Notes: generated from the sequence alone by a model not told the origin. 64,000 bases of DNA from Rhizophlyctis rosea (GCA_027596075.1 JADGJC010000081.1:80513-144512), one strand, 5' to 3'; counted from the first letter of the stretch, positions 28,806-42,094 are shown. Numbers and translations are program-made.

Positions 28806-29600
28806 TTACGCCCTAGTGAGTGCCGGTAAACTTGGCGCCGTAGCTGTTCTCCCGCCCACCACCATTGCATCATCCTTATTTGCCCCTTCACCTCGGCTCT
28901 GATCATTTGCCATCCGTTTAGCTGTGAAATCTAAGAACATGTTATAGCGGCCACCACCTCTTGCTCCAGGTTCATTTGTTGCAGTAGCGGTGCGACGGTC
29001 AGGACTGGAAGGGGTGTGGGTGGAATTGATTGGTGGGAGATTTGTCTGGGATGGAGCAATGGGAGAAGGTTTGGGTTGTCGACGGGAGACTGCTATGCGA
29101 AGGGCTGTGTGCATGCGGGAGGTTAAGGTGAGGTCGGGAAATGTTGGAGTTTGTTTTAGAGGTGGTGACGGAAACGATGGGATTATGGTAAAGGCTTGGT
29201 CAAAAGCATTTTCAGCCCGAGGTTTCACTGGATCAAATGGTGAGTGCCGCTCAAGCATATCGTGTCGGCGCGACGTTCCCCCTGTCTCATTGTTTCTATT
29301 TTGAAGCCGCTTCTTATCTTTTCTATTATTTTGGACTGGGATTGTTGGTGGTCGCCTCGCACTTTCCTGGTAATCTACATTGTCAGCCTCAGCCTTCGCC
29401 ATTCGCGCTAACTGCTCCACCTGCATCCGCTCCCACCGACTCTGCTGCGCCTGATATATCTTGTACGCTTTCTGTAGCTCATAGCTTCGCTCATGTAATG
29501 GTGAGGAGAGGTCGCCAAGACGAGTGTGGTGGTAGCGTTCAGGTTGGGTAGGTGGACGGTGTACTATCTGGTGCAACTGTGATGGCAGTTCTAGAGCCAT
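28806..29600 (-). CDS. Unknown basic, Pro/Thr-rich protein
   Basis: A single open frame of 264 codons, start MALELPSQLHQIVHRPPTQP, stop at 28806. An amphipathic helix (ELQKAYKIYQAQQSRWERMQ) near residues 40-75 is followed by long disordered segments rich in Pro, Thr, Arg and Asn (IPSFPSPPLKQTPTFPDL, PINSTHTPSSPDRRTATA). The end has RYNMFLDFTAKRMANDQS. No family is recognised. A short upstream exon is possible. It is divergent from the LPMO-like gene with a spacer of about 750 bp. The long frame, with weaker ones opposite, supports a real gene. Confidence 0.55.
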   Translation of the reverse strand: MALELPSQLHQIVHRPPTQPERYHHTRLGDLSSPLHERSYELQKAYKIYQAQQSRWERMQVEQLARMAKAEADNVDYQESARRPPTIPVQNNRKDKKRLQNRNNETGGTSRRHDMLERHSPFDPVKPRAENAFDQAFTIIPSFPSPPLKQTPTFPDLTLTSRMHTALRIAVSRRQPKPSPIAPSQTNLPPINSTHTPSSPDRRTATATNEPGARGGGRYNMFLDFTAKRMANDQSRGEGANKDDAMVVGGRTATAPSLPALTRA

Positions 29601-30345
29601 AAGATCTGAAGGGTATGAAACGACTGGAGCAAGTGAGCTCCCATGACTACAGAATGCTGCACGGATATGTCTTGGGCAAAGTTGGAGCTTATAGATGAGG
29701 TGGGAAGTCTCTGGCGACGGGATGCGGGTGGTGCGGGTGGTGACGCCGATAGAACTTGTGGAAAACGGGTGATTCAGGATGAGACCCTCGCGTTGTTCTG
29801 CTTATATCAGCATACATAGCAACACTCCCCTCAGTCACTCCCAGTTCGGAGGGTCTGCCTTGCAATCAACTCAACCTTGCAGCTTTACACACTTGGCAGA
29901 GTTCGTCGTCATCACACTCCACAAGTCCACCCTCCAGATATGTTTGGTGATAGTAAGGCAACGACCTCGGCAGACCCCCACCCTCATCAAAATTCAATCT
30001 ATCAAATGAACGGAAAGTGCCACTGCCTGAAGCGGAAGTTCAAATTGACGTGTGGGAATAACGTGGCGGCGTGTGTAACGTCGGCGTTTCGTGTGTTGGA
30101 CGCGAGGTCGAGAGGGCCCGAGTCCTTCAAACTTTGTGGGTGCACGAATTTCGAAAAGGGCTCCGTCCTTCCGCCGTGCTTCCATACTTGTAAAGTGAAA
30201 CATTGCAATTTGCGACCTTCAGCGTCCTTGTACTGTTGGTTATGTTTGTCCCAGTAGGGTTTTAGACTGCTTCTTCCTGATAGACAAGGTTTAGACGTTT
30301 CATTGATTAGAACTATTAGATCCCAAATATTGAACTATCTCCACC
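29601..30345. other. Divergent promoter region
   Basis: Lies between two divergent genes. The frames within it (for example 29877-30257) have no recognisable protein character. No operator or RNA gene was identified. Confidence 0.45.
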
Positions 30346-31374
30346 ATGCGCGCCAGCATTACTCTTGCGGCCTTGTCCTTCTTGCAACTTGCGTCCGCAC
30401 ACTCTTGGCTGGACTGCGTCAAAACACAGCGCAACAACTATAACTCCTTGAAGCAAAATCCGAATCAACAGGTTGATGACACTTGTATTGGCTGGCCGCG
30501 GAACCACCCCAACCCGGGCGACTGGCTCAAGCTCACCCTGAAAGAAAACTTCCTATGGCCTTTGAAGGAAGCCGGAAACACCTATGCCTGCCATCCCGGA
30601 CAGAGAAGCAGCAACACCTACCTCACCAACGCTCCCATGGCCACCGCCACGCCTGGTGAAACGCTCATCCTTAAATACCCCGCCAACGGCCACTCGCGCA
30701 AACAGGGATCCTTCACCAATAGAGACCCCGGAAAGGCTCGCGTCTACTGGGCGGGAAAGGCAGCGACGGAGTTAGTCAAAACCACGGATCTCACTGCATC
30801 CCGTATCATTGCTGAGGCTGGCTTCTCCGATGATAACATTGTTTACAATAAGCCCGATGGAACATTCGAAGAGAAAGCGAGCTACTTTAGTGTGAAACTT
30901 CCGTCGGGCATGGGAGAGGGGCGTCACATGCTGGTGTGGACGTGGGCATGGGACTATAATCAAAGTACCCAGAAGTGGGAGGACACATACTCTACCTGCT
31001 TTGATGTGTTGGTCAAGGGGGGTTCTGGTGGGACCGGGACCACAACGAAGGGATCCACCACAACCAAAACCGCGGTCAAAACGACTACGAAAAAAGCTTC
31101 TACAACTGCGGCAACCAAAACAACCAAAAAGACAACAACGGTGAAGCGCACATCTACCACCACCATCAAACCCACATCCACCGCAACATCTGCAGTGTGT
31201 TCCGGCACCGGTTATCAGGGGGGCATGCAGCAGTACCCTTGCAAAGGGTCCGCTTGCGCACCATGCTGGTATGGCCCCCGCGCCGAGGGAGGGTACGGAG
31301 CGTTCAGCTATGTTGATGGGAAGTGTCCTTGGACTGGAGGATGGGACTGTGGCAAGGGTGGGGCTCGGACATAG
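30346..31374 (+). CDS. Secreted LPMO-like copper protein with Thr/Lys linker and Cys-rich tail
   Basis: A single-exon gene of 342 codons. Residues 1-18 form a signal peptide (MRASITLAALSFLQLASA); cleavage would expose His19 (HSWLDCV), the N-terminal histidine of the copper 'histidine brace' of lytic polysaccharide monooxygenases. A second candidate ligand is in KYPANGHSRKQG (about residue 109). The core ends with GRHMLVWTWAWDYNQ and DTYSTCFDVLV, an Ig-like beta-sandwich end seen in LPMO-type domains. Conserved-looking Cys pairs are present (WLDC, DTCIGWP, YACHPG, STCFD). A linker of about 55 residues made of Thr, Lys and Ser follows. The tail has six Cys (CSGTGYQGGMQQYPC, ACAPCWYG, GKCPWTGGWDC) and may be a small carbohydrate-binding module. 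The CAZy family was not identified and copper oxidase activity is inferred. Confidence 0.75.
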   Translation: MRASITLAALSFLQLASAHSWLDCVKTQRNNYNSLKQNPNQQVDDTCIGWPRNHPNPGDWLKLTLKENFLWPLKEAGNTYACHPGQRSSNTYLTNAPMATATPGETLILKYPANGHSRKQGSFTNRDPGKARVYWAGKAATELVKTTDLTASRIIAEAGFSDDNIVYNKPDGTFEEKASYFSVKLPSGMGEGRHMLVWTWAWDYNQSTQKWEDTYSTCFDVLVKGGSGGTGTTTKGSTTTKTAVKTTTKKASTTAATKTTKKTTTVKRTSTTTIKPTSTATSAVCSGTGYQGGMQQYPCKGSACAPCWYGPRAEGGYGAFSYVDGKCPWTGGWDCGKGGART

Positions 31375-31536
31375 CGACCATCCCGGCGTTATTCTAAGCG
31401 AGATAGGGCGAACAGGATAGATGCAATTGTAGGTAGTTGTATGGTCTGGTCAGCAGTAAATAGACTTGTCGAAAGAAACTGTTCCAACGGAGGATGTGAA
31501 GAAGCCCATTCAGAGAAATGATGTGAAGTAAAAGTG

Positions 31537-31542
31537 AATAAA
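31537..31542 (+). terminator. AATAAA poly(A) signal of the LPMO-like gene
   Basis: A canonical AATAAA lies about 160 bases after the stop at 31374 and before the convergent CEP290 3' end. It is assigned by position. Confidence 0.4.
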
Positions 31543-31689
31543 CACACTATCGAGTGGGAATGCACTCGGCAACAAATGGCCGCTAAAGTGTACAGTATTA
31601 CGATTGCATTTATATCATTGAACTCACAAGGGGAAGACCGTATGTACAGATGTTGTTACATACATTATTTACATGAAATACAATATCTA

Positions 31690-34600
31690 TCACCGGTGAC
31701 TTGAACCAGGTCCAGTATGGATACCAGCTTGTATTAGCACATCCTCCACAGCTATGCCCAACCTGCCACACAGAGCTCGCACAGTTGCCTCATACCGCAC
31801 ATTGAGCTCCATGCATTCCCGATAGTTATGGCGGAGGTCCTCCAGCTCCTCCAAGAGATTTGGCGTGAACTTGGACAGTTGTTCTAAAGCATTGGAACGT
31901 TTGACTCAATGGTTGCCCATCATCTGTAAAGTTATGGAATGTAACCAACCTCGCAAACAATGGATCTCTTTCTCCAACTCATGCCGTCCCGCCTCTCCAT
32001 CCGGTGGCACTTCTTTTCGAGACGGCATAGATTCCGTTGCCATCTGTTCTGTCAGCTTGGTGGCCCGCGCTCTCCACATCTCCAGCTGCAGTGATGTTTT
32101 AGACATTGTGTGAATGTGCAGAGACTGCCTATGAACATACCTCTCGGGTCAACCGCCGATTTTCGCTTGCCAATCCGGAAGAAACCTCTTTCGCAGGATC
32201 AAGCAACTTTTGTATCATTTCGTTCCTTTCTGTCAATTCCATCCTCTGATTTTGCCCATCAGCCATGTGGTCAAGATTGCTTCGATTGCTTGGAAAAAAG
32301 CATATTTCTGATTATCTTACCAGATCCTTCACCAACTGCCGATTCCGAATCGCCTCTTCCTCATCCTCCTGCATGCTCCAAGCTCCGCTAACCGCTTGCT
32401 TCACATGGGACAGCTCCTGAACTAACTGATCCCTCTCAATCTCCCACTTTGACTGCGCCGATTGCGCAATGCGAAGTGATCGCCTCAGCTTGGTGTTTTC
32501 TTCTTCCACCCTGCCGAGTACGTTGATAAATAAACAACACAAAGAGTAAATCTGGTTCTACAAAGTTGAATGCACTTACTTTGCTATCGTTTTGCCCACA
32601 TTTTGAACGGCTTTCCTTTCGTATTCCATTTCCTCCCGTTCCTTTTTCAGCTTCTTCAGTTCTTTTACCAGCTCCATGTATTTCGCTTGACTGGGTACAG
32701 CGCTTCCTGGCCTATTTCTTCGCTTAACATCTGACCGTAACTTATCCATTGCTCGAGAGAGGTGTTCAATGACGGCGAGAAGTTCGGATGTTGATCGGTT
32801 GGAAAGGGTGGTACGTGCTGTTAACAAGGACGATAAAGGAACGGGGAGTGATGGAATGGCGGGGCTTTGGGTTGCTGCAGCCGCTGCCTGTGACTCTTTG
32901 ACGGTTTGGATATACTAAGAACAGAAGTCAGCATTGAACGTGCAAACTGTTCGTAGCGGAAAACCACGGACCTGCTCCAGCTCAGTAATCTTCCGCAATA
33001 ACCTTTGACGTGCCATCTCTGCTTGTTCCTTGGCAGACTTTGTTTCGATAATTTCACGCTCTTTTTGGATCTTCTCAGTTTCCAGAGCTTGATATTTGTT
33101 CTGGACCACAGCAGTTAGTTTCAACTGCCAACCACACTGCCAAAAGTCCGACCGTGACGCACCATCAGATCCCGAATCCTGCTCTCCAGGACTCCCACCA
33201 ATCCCTGGCTTCTATCCCCAATCTTAGCGGAAGTATCAATCATTCCGGTCATCTCGATTGACTCCTCATCACCACCACGAGGAAAGACACCTTTACTCCT
33301 TCGGAGTTGGTCATTGAGCTCCTCCACAATCTTCAGCCGTTCCTTCAGCTGCTTCGTCTCATGCTGGGTTTGGGTAACATCAGCATTGGTGGTAATATCC
33401 AACTTCCTCTTCTGGGCATCGCACTCAGCTTCGAGCTCATGGATACGGGATTGGAGTGACAGGATAGTATCCGCTTGCGACCTGATTTGCTGCAATTTTG
33501 CGTCGTCCTGAGAGTCTTTACTGGCAGGGGAATCAACCCAAGAAGCACCTCTGCTCATCCCTCTCCCGCTGACGTCGATTGAGTTTTTCCGTTTTTGGCC
33601 GGTTTGACCTATCATGATTGCGGATGCCAATTGGGATGATAACGTGTTCACTTTATGCTGAAGGCGTAGGCGGTCATGTTCGCTACGGGTGATGGTCTCC
33701 TTGAATGATGCCAAAGTGCGTTGTGCGCCATCACATTCCTCAGTCTGGAAAGCCGAGCATCAGACCAGCTGTCATAGAGTACTGAGCATAAAGGCACTGG
33801 TACCTTCTCAGCTAACCGCTTCTTGAGATTCTCGATTCTGCGATTCAACTTTTTCTCAAGTTCCCATTTACTGATCGATTTTGTCGCATCGGATTCTGGA
33901 TTGAGGTAAGCTTATTGGTCGAGCGTAGCCTAATCGAAAAGTACGTACCGCGGTTGAATATTTGTTCAGAATGCAACCGCCCTTCAATGGCAACTCCAAC
34001 TTTTTGAGCATCAGCAGGAAGTTTCATTTCGAGATTTTTTGCGCCTTCCTTCTTTATGGATTCCGCAATGGTAGAAGTTGGGCGACTGGGTTGTTTATTT
34101 TCAACCGCATCTGCTTTCACAGGCTCCGCATTTTCATCCAAGACATGGCGGGATGCTGCGCTATGTGCTCTAGATGCTGGTCTACTTTCATGCTCACTTC
34201 CAGCCTCCGTTCCCTGTTAGAAGACACCTAAGCTTCTCGTTCTGAAATAACTGCAATCAATCATCTTACCTTCGCCTGCGACAAAGTCATGTCCTCCAAA
34301 GCCCTTTTGAAATGATCCCGTTCCTCCCGCAGCCTTTTCGTCTTAACCTCCAATGTGTGCATTTGTTTTTGCGCTCTTTCCAATGTATTCGTTTGCTTAG
34401 CAATTGTCTCTTCACGCTTGGCGATTTCTGCGGAAAGTCGTTTCATGTCTTCCTCCATTTCCGCTTCATCAAGGCGGTGTTCTTCGGCTTGCTTCGACAG
34501 CCTGTCAACCGCAAACGTTAGCCGAAACCCAGAAGCCTGCTGACAAATGATGCATACCTCTGCATTTTAGCTTCCAGTTGATTCACCTTGGTGTTTAAGG

Positions 34601-37600
34601 TTGCTGTTCTGGCTTCGACCATCTGTTGCAAGTCATATCGGTCATGATCGACTCGAATCTTCTTTTGCGCGACGTCTTCAGCTGCCTCTTGCATTTTGGA
34701 CCGTAGCTGCAAAGGCAATAGGTGAAACCGTGTACAATGCATCAGTATGAACGGTTTCGCGCTGCACCTTCTGAACCACTTTCTGCAAATTCGCGTGCTT
34801 CACAGTTTTCAAGTCCAGCTCATGTTTAAGCTTTGCGATATTTTCAAGCAGTTCTGGTGACTGGTGTTCCACCTTCTCCTGCAGCGTTTGGATCTGTGTA
34901 TTGAGATCTTCAACTCGCTTCAACTGTTTAAACGGATATACGTTTTAGCTCTTCTTCGCATCAAAAGATCAGGACAATGCATCTGACCTGCTCTTCTATC
35001 GCAGCCGTTTTTTCTTCATTGTCCTTTGTGAAACGGTCCAGCTCAGCTTTTCGTGCACGACGTTCTTCTTCCAGTTCTCCGCCCAGCTGCTGTACTCGCC
35101 CTTTCAGAGATGAAATCTCCACATCCTGTAACAGGTGTCATCTCTCAGCGAGAAAACTATTTCCGATGGTACCTTACCTTCGCTTGCATAACCTTCTCCA
35201 ATCTTTCGACATCATCTACGTGAGGTGGGCTTTTGCACAACATCAGTGTCAGTTAGGGATTTTGAATCCGAAGGGCAGTACCTGAGATTATCCCCCTCCC
35301 TGTCTGCCCTTGCTTGAGGTAGCTTCGATATGTGCGTGATTTCTCGGTCGTTCAGCTTATTCAGCAAAACGACTTTACCCGCTAGTTCTGCTTTGTGCCT
35401 CTGCAACCCACATTCATGCACTCTTCAATGACAGTCCTTGTATGAACAGCCATAAACGACAAACAAACCTCCTTTTGCAAAAGCATATCATCTCGAAGCT
35501 CCTTCACCATCGCTTGATATTTCTCCACCAATTCCCCTTTTTGCAACAACTGAGTCTGCAAAGACTTTATCGACTCTTGAGCGGTACGAATGGTTTGGTC
35601 TTCGCGTCTTCGCGATATGGAAGTCATTTTGATGGCTATTCCAAGAGAGTCAGTTGTTCGCTCCATTTGAAGCGCCATCCATGAAAGCATTTACCTCCGA
35701 TTTCGTCTTGATCTTTTTTCTCCATATCGTGCTTTGACACTTCCAACCGCAGTTTGGTAACATCCTTGTTCGTCTGAAGCAGCCTCTGTCCCGTTTCCTG
35801 TCGGCAACATAAGCTATGATGCTCCACAAGCGTTATGTCCTCCAAGCGCATTATACCGACCTCAACTAGATGCTCCAAGACAGAGATTTTGCCTTCTAAG
35901 TTCGATATAGTCATCTCCTGTGCAGTGCATATTCTACTACGCTCCACGAGCAAACGCAGAGAAGTCTCCAATTGCTGTCCGATAGGGAGACTTCGATCTG
36001 GTAAGATTTGTTTCAACTGCACAAACCATCGGTGTCAGTCATCACATATTACTAGTTAACTGCGTACCGAGTTTCCATACCTCTGCAGCCGTTGCAGCCT
36101 GGTAAATGCGATCTCGCTCCTCTTCCAGCTTTTGAATGGTCATCTCCAACTCGTTTTGACGCAACTCCCATTCCAGTTGACGTGCATCCAAAGCAGCCTG
36201 ATGTTAGATGTAAAATTGCTTTACATGTCATGTGCAATCAGAGTGTCAAGCCAGTCAGTCCGTACATTTGAATGAGCCAGCTTCTCCTCCAACGTGCCAA
36301 TGTTCTCCCCAATTAATCGAGCTTCAGACTCTACGGAAGATCGTGCTGCGCTCTCTCGGGCTAGCTGTCGCTCCAACCTCAGATTGGACAGTTGCAAGTC
36401 AGACAACTTTGTATGCCAAGCTACGATGCGCTGATTGGCTGGCGAGTTGCCTCGTAGCGTTGCGACCAGATTGGTTTGCTGTTCCAATTGAAGGGTCATA
36501 TGCGCGATTGTATCTGTGTCGATGGATGAATGACCTTGCCGCTTCGCAACGTGGATGAAAACAGTTTGACTCTTACCCTGACAATCTAAAAGCTCAACAT
36601 GTGCAGCGTCCGCCTCCGCTTTCAGTTTCGATGTTTGCGCTTTCAGATGCCGCACAAGATCACATGTCCGCTACAATATGGGTCAGTCGAGTATTTCAGA
36701 GGCATTAGTAATTCTAGGTCTCAGCATGTACCTCATGTCTCTCCAACTTCACTGCGCCGCCGAGCTGGATCCGCATCTCAATAACAGTGTGCTGTAGATA
36801 CCTCAACCGCTTCTTATGATCCATTCTCATCTGGAAGATGATCCGGTGATTTTCTTCCATGGCGTTCTCCAACTACATCATAGTATTAGCACTGCGAGAC
36901 ACAAACACAATAAATGTGACAATGTATACCTGCACCACCGTTCCTTCCAACTTCATGCATTTGGACAGGGCAGTCTCCAATTTACGCAAAGCCGCCGTTT
37001 CACTAACTTGCAAAGCAAGGATATGATGATGCAGCTTCCCAATCAGAAGTTTATCCTCCCCTTCCATCTGCAACTCCCGAATAGCAGCGCGCAAAATATC
37101 CTTCTCCTTGGCATCCGCCGCTTGCATGTGAGCAATATCCGCCGCTTGCGACATAGCAATGTCACTGATGTTCTTGTCTGGTTGCGAGATCATTAGTTTC
37201 CGGCCGACATTGTCAATGGAAGTGTTAGCTCACATTTCGCGACTTCTTCTTTTAGCTTGACCACTTGCTTCTCCAATTGCGCGACATGCTGCTTGATGCG
37301 ATCGTGCTCCTCTTTGCTCAGATAGCCCTGTTGTAGTGATTTCGTCAGGGACTATTCCTATCTCCGCACCAAAGGAAAACAGATTATGCACTTACTTCCA
37401 ATCCATGCTGCATCTTCAGTTCCACCCCGCGCAACCGTAAGTTTTCTTCTTGAGCTTCCAAGTACATCTGATCAAGCGCTTCCAACCGTTTTCTGAGCTG
37501 TGCCATGCTGGTGAGTGTGGTGCTGCATGATCGCAATTGATCAGAAAAACCATACCTCGGATTCGGCCGCGGTCAATTCTGCAGCTTTCTTCTCAGCAGT

Positions 37601-40600
37601 CGCAGCACGATGTTGCGCCACCTCCAGCCTAACTTCCGCACACGTAGCTCTCTGCTCAGCTTCCACAACCAATTGTGCGGATCCGGACGCCTGGTTCTGC
37701 CCTCCACGGGCCAGCCTCCCCAACGCTGCCTCCATTTTGGTTGCGTTACTCCTTGCCTCAAATAGATCAGCCTCTGCTCGCTCAAGCCGTTCCTTCAATT
37801 CTCTATTACGGCGCATCTCCGTTTCGAGGTTCTCCTTCTCTGATATCCATTTGGACTGCCATTCCAACAAGCTTCGGATCTTTGTTTGAGATAGTTGCAG
37901 TTGGGCTTCAAGGCTTTCGTGCTCAGCCATGGGCACGGATTCTGTGGGAAATGAGTCAGTCAGCTGTGTTTATGACGCTTCTTCACAAATATACTTACCA
38001 GACAACTGCTGTTGCAAATCCTCAACTTCTTGCCGTGCAGCATTCTTGTACCGTTGCAGCCGCCCAATAGTTTCTTTGGCCGTACGATCAAGTTCTGCCA
38101 TATCACTCTACTGAACATTGAGCGGGCATGCCTTGCCAAAAACCACCAAACAATCTCACCTTCAATCTCCCAACCTCCTTCCTCAATCCATTCTCTACCT
38201 CCACCATAGCTAAATATCGCCTCGTCAAACTCTTCTCATTTGTCAGCAACACTATTAACCGACGTTGAGTCTCCACTAAATTCCGCTTTACGTCATCTGG
38301 TCCCATATGTACAGCTTCGGCAATAAGTTCTAACTCTTTCATCCGCAGTATTGCGTCGTCTTTTGCTGCTACGGCTTCCTTCAATTGCCGTTGGGATTGC
38401 TGGATTTCCAAGGCGTGAGTTTCTTTTGTGGTTTGTAGGTCTCGGTATAGCAGATGTTGCTTCTGAGCTAGCAGTCCATAGTCGGTCTGGGTGGGAAACG
38501 AAAGTGAGATTGTGAGGACTGCAATGAAGCGAGATTGATGTTTCATGACGTACGGCATATTTCTCCAGCGCCGTCTTGGTCTGGGTCAACTCCTTATCGA
38601 GCCGCTCTTGATCCGATAAACTCTGAACAAGCTGCTCCACCAATGATGAATAATCTTGCATGTTGCCCAGTGACAATTCGGCAGGCAAGTCCAAAATCCT
38701 TCGCCGAGGTGCAATGGCTCGCTCTTTCCACACATTGCGCTCTTCCCTGACATTGGTGGATTCTCTCTCAATGCGTTCAAGAGTCGCTTTCATTTCTGCA
38801 GCAACTCGCTTCTCTTCCTGAAGCTCGATACGAAGGGCCTGTAGATACTTCAGCACTTGGTCTTCGCCTTCGAAAATTGATTCATGTAAACCCCTACTGA
38901 CCTGAGTAACACCTATGACGTCCTGTTCCGCCTGAGAGCTTTGCAATCGACGACTTTGTTCCTGCCGCAACTTGCTCTCAATTAACTCCACCAGTTGCTC
39001 CACTATAGGGAGCGTGATCGACTTCTTGCCATCCGACTTTCCATTTTGCATCAGTCTGACAAGTGTTGCGGAGACCTCCTTGATGGCGGCTTCCAACGCG
39101 GCATTTTCTTTGCTGATTTCTTCCAATCGGCTCTGTATAAACATGCCATGAGATATATGTACAGGTAATCCTGAAGAACCATAGTAGCTTGGCAGCTGAC
39201 CTGAGCCTTATTGGCCAACACTCGCGATTCCTCCGCATTGACTTGGGCACGCTCCAATTCAAGAGCGAGCTTATCAAACTGGGCGCTATCCAGATTGCCA
39301 AAGCCAGCTCCGCCTGCTGTAAACATTTGCACAATGGTCACACCACCATTTGACGGACCCACCAACGACATTGCGATCAACAGCACACCTGAAGTCCTCC
39401 TTGTCTTCCCCTTAGTGCGCAAAAACTCCGCATAATCTTCCATCTCCGCCAGTTCCGCTGCTGTGAGACCAAGTTGAGCAGCCCGTCCACCACGCTGTAT
39501 CATCAAAACAACACGGCTCATTAGTTGCAAATCCGCACGTGTCCATTGACTCAGTATGGAACATACCTCAAGCGCATGCAACCTCATCGCCTTCTTAAAC
39601 TGCAATCTCTCCTCCTCCAACCTATCAATCTCCTTCTGAAGCTCCATGTTCAGTGACTGCGCTTGTTCCTATGTACGCAAAATTTTCAGCGTGAAAATAC
39701 ATTACAGAAAATTGACGACGTTCTGCATCATACCAATTCAATCGCCCGTTTACTCCTCAACAATGATAGATCGATTTTAATAGACGTATCGATCCCCAAC
39801 CGTCGTCGTAGTTCTTCATTTTCTTCCAGTAGTTCATCGATCTGATTTCACTCGTTCAGTGACCGCAACGACATGCAGCGCATGTCAAATCTCCAAACCT
39901 GACACTGCAAATCATTCGTCTTCTCCGTCAACACCACAATATCCTTCTCCCTCATCCTTTTCTGCAACTTCTCTTCCTTAATTTCCCTCACAGCTTCCTG
40001 TAGTCCATACTCGCCTTCACCCCACCAGCATAATCAGTTCACCACCCCTAAAACTCCGCGCAATTCACAAGAAACCAACTCACCCCTCTCATACCGCTCA
40101 ACCATCTCCCTCAACTCCAAAAGCTCCTTCTCCCTCCCCTCCAATTGACCATCAATCTGCCTCATCTTGCTCACGTCATCCCGATGCCGCGATTTGTAGA
40201 CATCGATCTTTTCTTTGAGTTTTGCGACGGCGGTGAGGTGGGCTCGGGTTGTGTCGGTTTCGGGGGTGTGCTGGAGAGATTGTTAGTAAGTAGGTTCGAA
40301 ATGGATGCATGGGATTGTGGGGCGGACCTGGTGCTTTAAGGCCTTGTCTAATTGATCCCAGTCGACGGAAAGGAGTTCGAAATCGTGGTATACTTCCGAG
40401 AGTTTGTCGTTGAGGGCTTGGATCTGTTCGTCTGTGTGGGTTTCCGTCAATGTCCTGCTGGCAACTGTCACTCATAACAATGTACGGAATTCCAACCTTT
40501 CTCGCTAATCAACTTCTTCATAGCATTGATATTGAAGTACCGTATCTCCTCCCTCGACGTTTCCAAATCCTCCGACAACCTCTGTATGTGCTCATCTTTT

Positions 40601-42094
40601 TCATGTAGTTGCCGCTTCAGGTCGCGGTTGGTGTTCTGAATTGAATGATGTTTGAGATTTCGACCAGAACACATTCAACCGAACGAAAACGGGAATGATA
40701 CCTTCTGTGACCGTATCTCCTTATGCATCTCTTCCAACAATTTCTCGTCCCTGGAACCGCCCGAAGCCAACTGCGCGGAAAGATCATGCAGCTTCTGTTT
40801 GATAGCATCGCGTTCTTCCGTCAAGCGGTCAATCATACGGTCATTCTGGACAATGATCTCCTGTGCTTCTTCTTGTTCTTTGCCGGTTCTGAGGGTATTT
40901 GAGTACGATATCATGTGATTAGCATTTCACATCTCATCTGTCTCACCTTTCGATCTCCAGCACAGTTGCTTCAAGCTCTTGCGCCATGGTGTCAATTTCA
41001 TCATGAAGCTGAGCGTTCTCTGCGCTGAGAATTTGAACTTCTGCAACGTAGCGGTTGATCTCGGTGTTCTTGTCCTGTGTCAACAACAGGGGTTACGGTT
41101 TTGACAAACTCATCATACCCATGTTCAATCCGTCTCTTACCTTTAGCTGATTCCGGAACTGATCCTCATCCACGGTTTTAGACTGCAACCGGTCTTTCTG
41201 ATTGTTCAACTGAACGACGTAATGCTGAATTTCCCCTTTCAGTCGTTTGACATCATCCTCTAGCGTGACTACTTTCACTTTCTCGTTTCCCACCGCCTGT
41301 GATTCATATCAAAAAGTCAATATAAGAACGCGGCGATCATGGCTGGTGGTCAAAAGACTCACCAAACCAAGTTCCTGCACAGTACGCCGCTCTGCATCCA
41401 GAGCAGTTTCCGCAGTTGTTACATCTTTCGTGAGTGCTTCGTTCCGCCGCTCCAACTCGGAGATGTCTTCTCGCAGACTTCGAATCTCTGACAGTTTATG
41501 ATTGAGCACTACCCATTAATCATGCCAAAATAATGTTGCTTCATTACCAGCCCCATATGAGTCTCCTCCTAGTGCAGCAGCCCTTTGCCTGTTCAATTCT
41601 GATTCTGTATTTCTCAGTGTGGTCTGTGTCACATGGAGGAACGTACATTTAGATCACATCCATGCATGTAAAAAAAGTCAAAATGAACGCTCACGTCGAG
41701 ATCTTGAATCTGCTCTTCCGCCTCCTCGAGGTACATGTTCTTCAATCTGGAAAGAAAGAGCATAAGCTGGGGCTTGGCGGTACCAATTCAACACACAGTG
41801 CTGCCTACTCCATTGCCGCCTGCGTAAGTCGAAACAGATGAAGCAAGTTCGCAGGTGTCGCTCTCGGATCGTCCAAGCGCACCTGCGCGGTGGCCAATGC
41901 GGGGTAGAGCTCCTCCAGTTGTTCATCTGCATTTCCACTATCCTATATTATTATATGAAACTCGCTTAGGAGGTCGCGACTAGGAAGAATCCCGGTGGCA
42001 ATCTATCACGAACCTGAAGCACATCATCGACGTTTATTTCCAATATTCGGTCCCAGTCTATCGGACTGGTCTTTGGGAGAAAGGAGCCTGCCAT
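31690..42094 (-). CDS. CEP290: CEP290/NPHP6 orthologue, ciliary transition-zone coiled-coil protein
   Basis: CEP290 links microtubules to membrane at the ciliary transition zone and gates protein entry. The gene runs leftwards from MAGSFLPKTSPIDWDRILE (start 42094) to PGSSHR-stop at 31690, in several dozen short exons, nearly all coiled coil. Segments follow the known CEP290 order: LLHLFRLTQAAMELK near 41840; NDKLSEVYHDFELL near 40410; LVRLMQNGKSDGKKSITLPI with VEQLVELIESK (39060-38970); SLTRRYLAMVEVENGLRKE near 38200; KLHHHILALQVSETAALRK near 37030; QRIVAWHTKLSDLQLSNLRL near 36400; PDRSLPIGQQLETSLRLL near 35970; and LEELEDLRHNYRE near 31830 at the C-terminus. It is encoded alone, with no other cilium gene adjacent. 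Exon boundaries were not all resolved. Because CEP290 is lost in non-flagellated fungi, it points to a zoosporic lineage. Confidence 0.92.

Noticed and set aside
33314..33511. Plus-strand frames across the CEP290 gene
   Set aside because: Shadows of coiled-coil codons; Ser/Phe/Cys-rich composition is the usual result of reading Glu/Lys/Gln-rich genes backwards.
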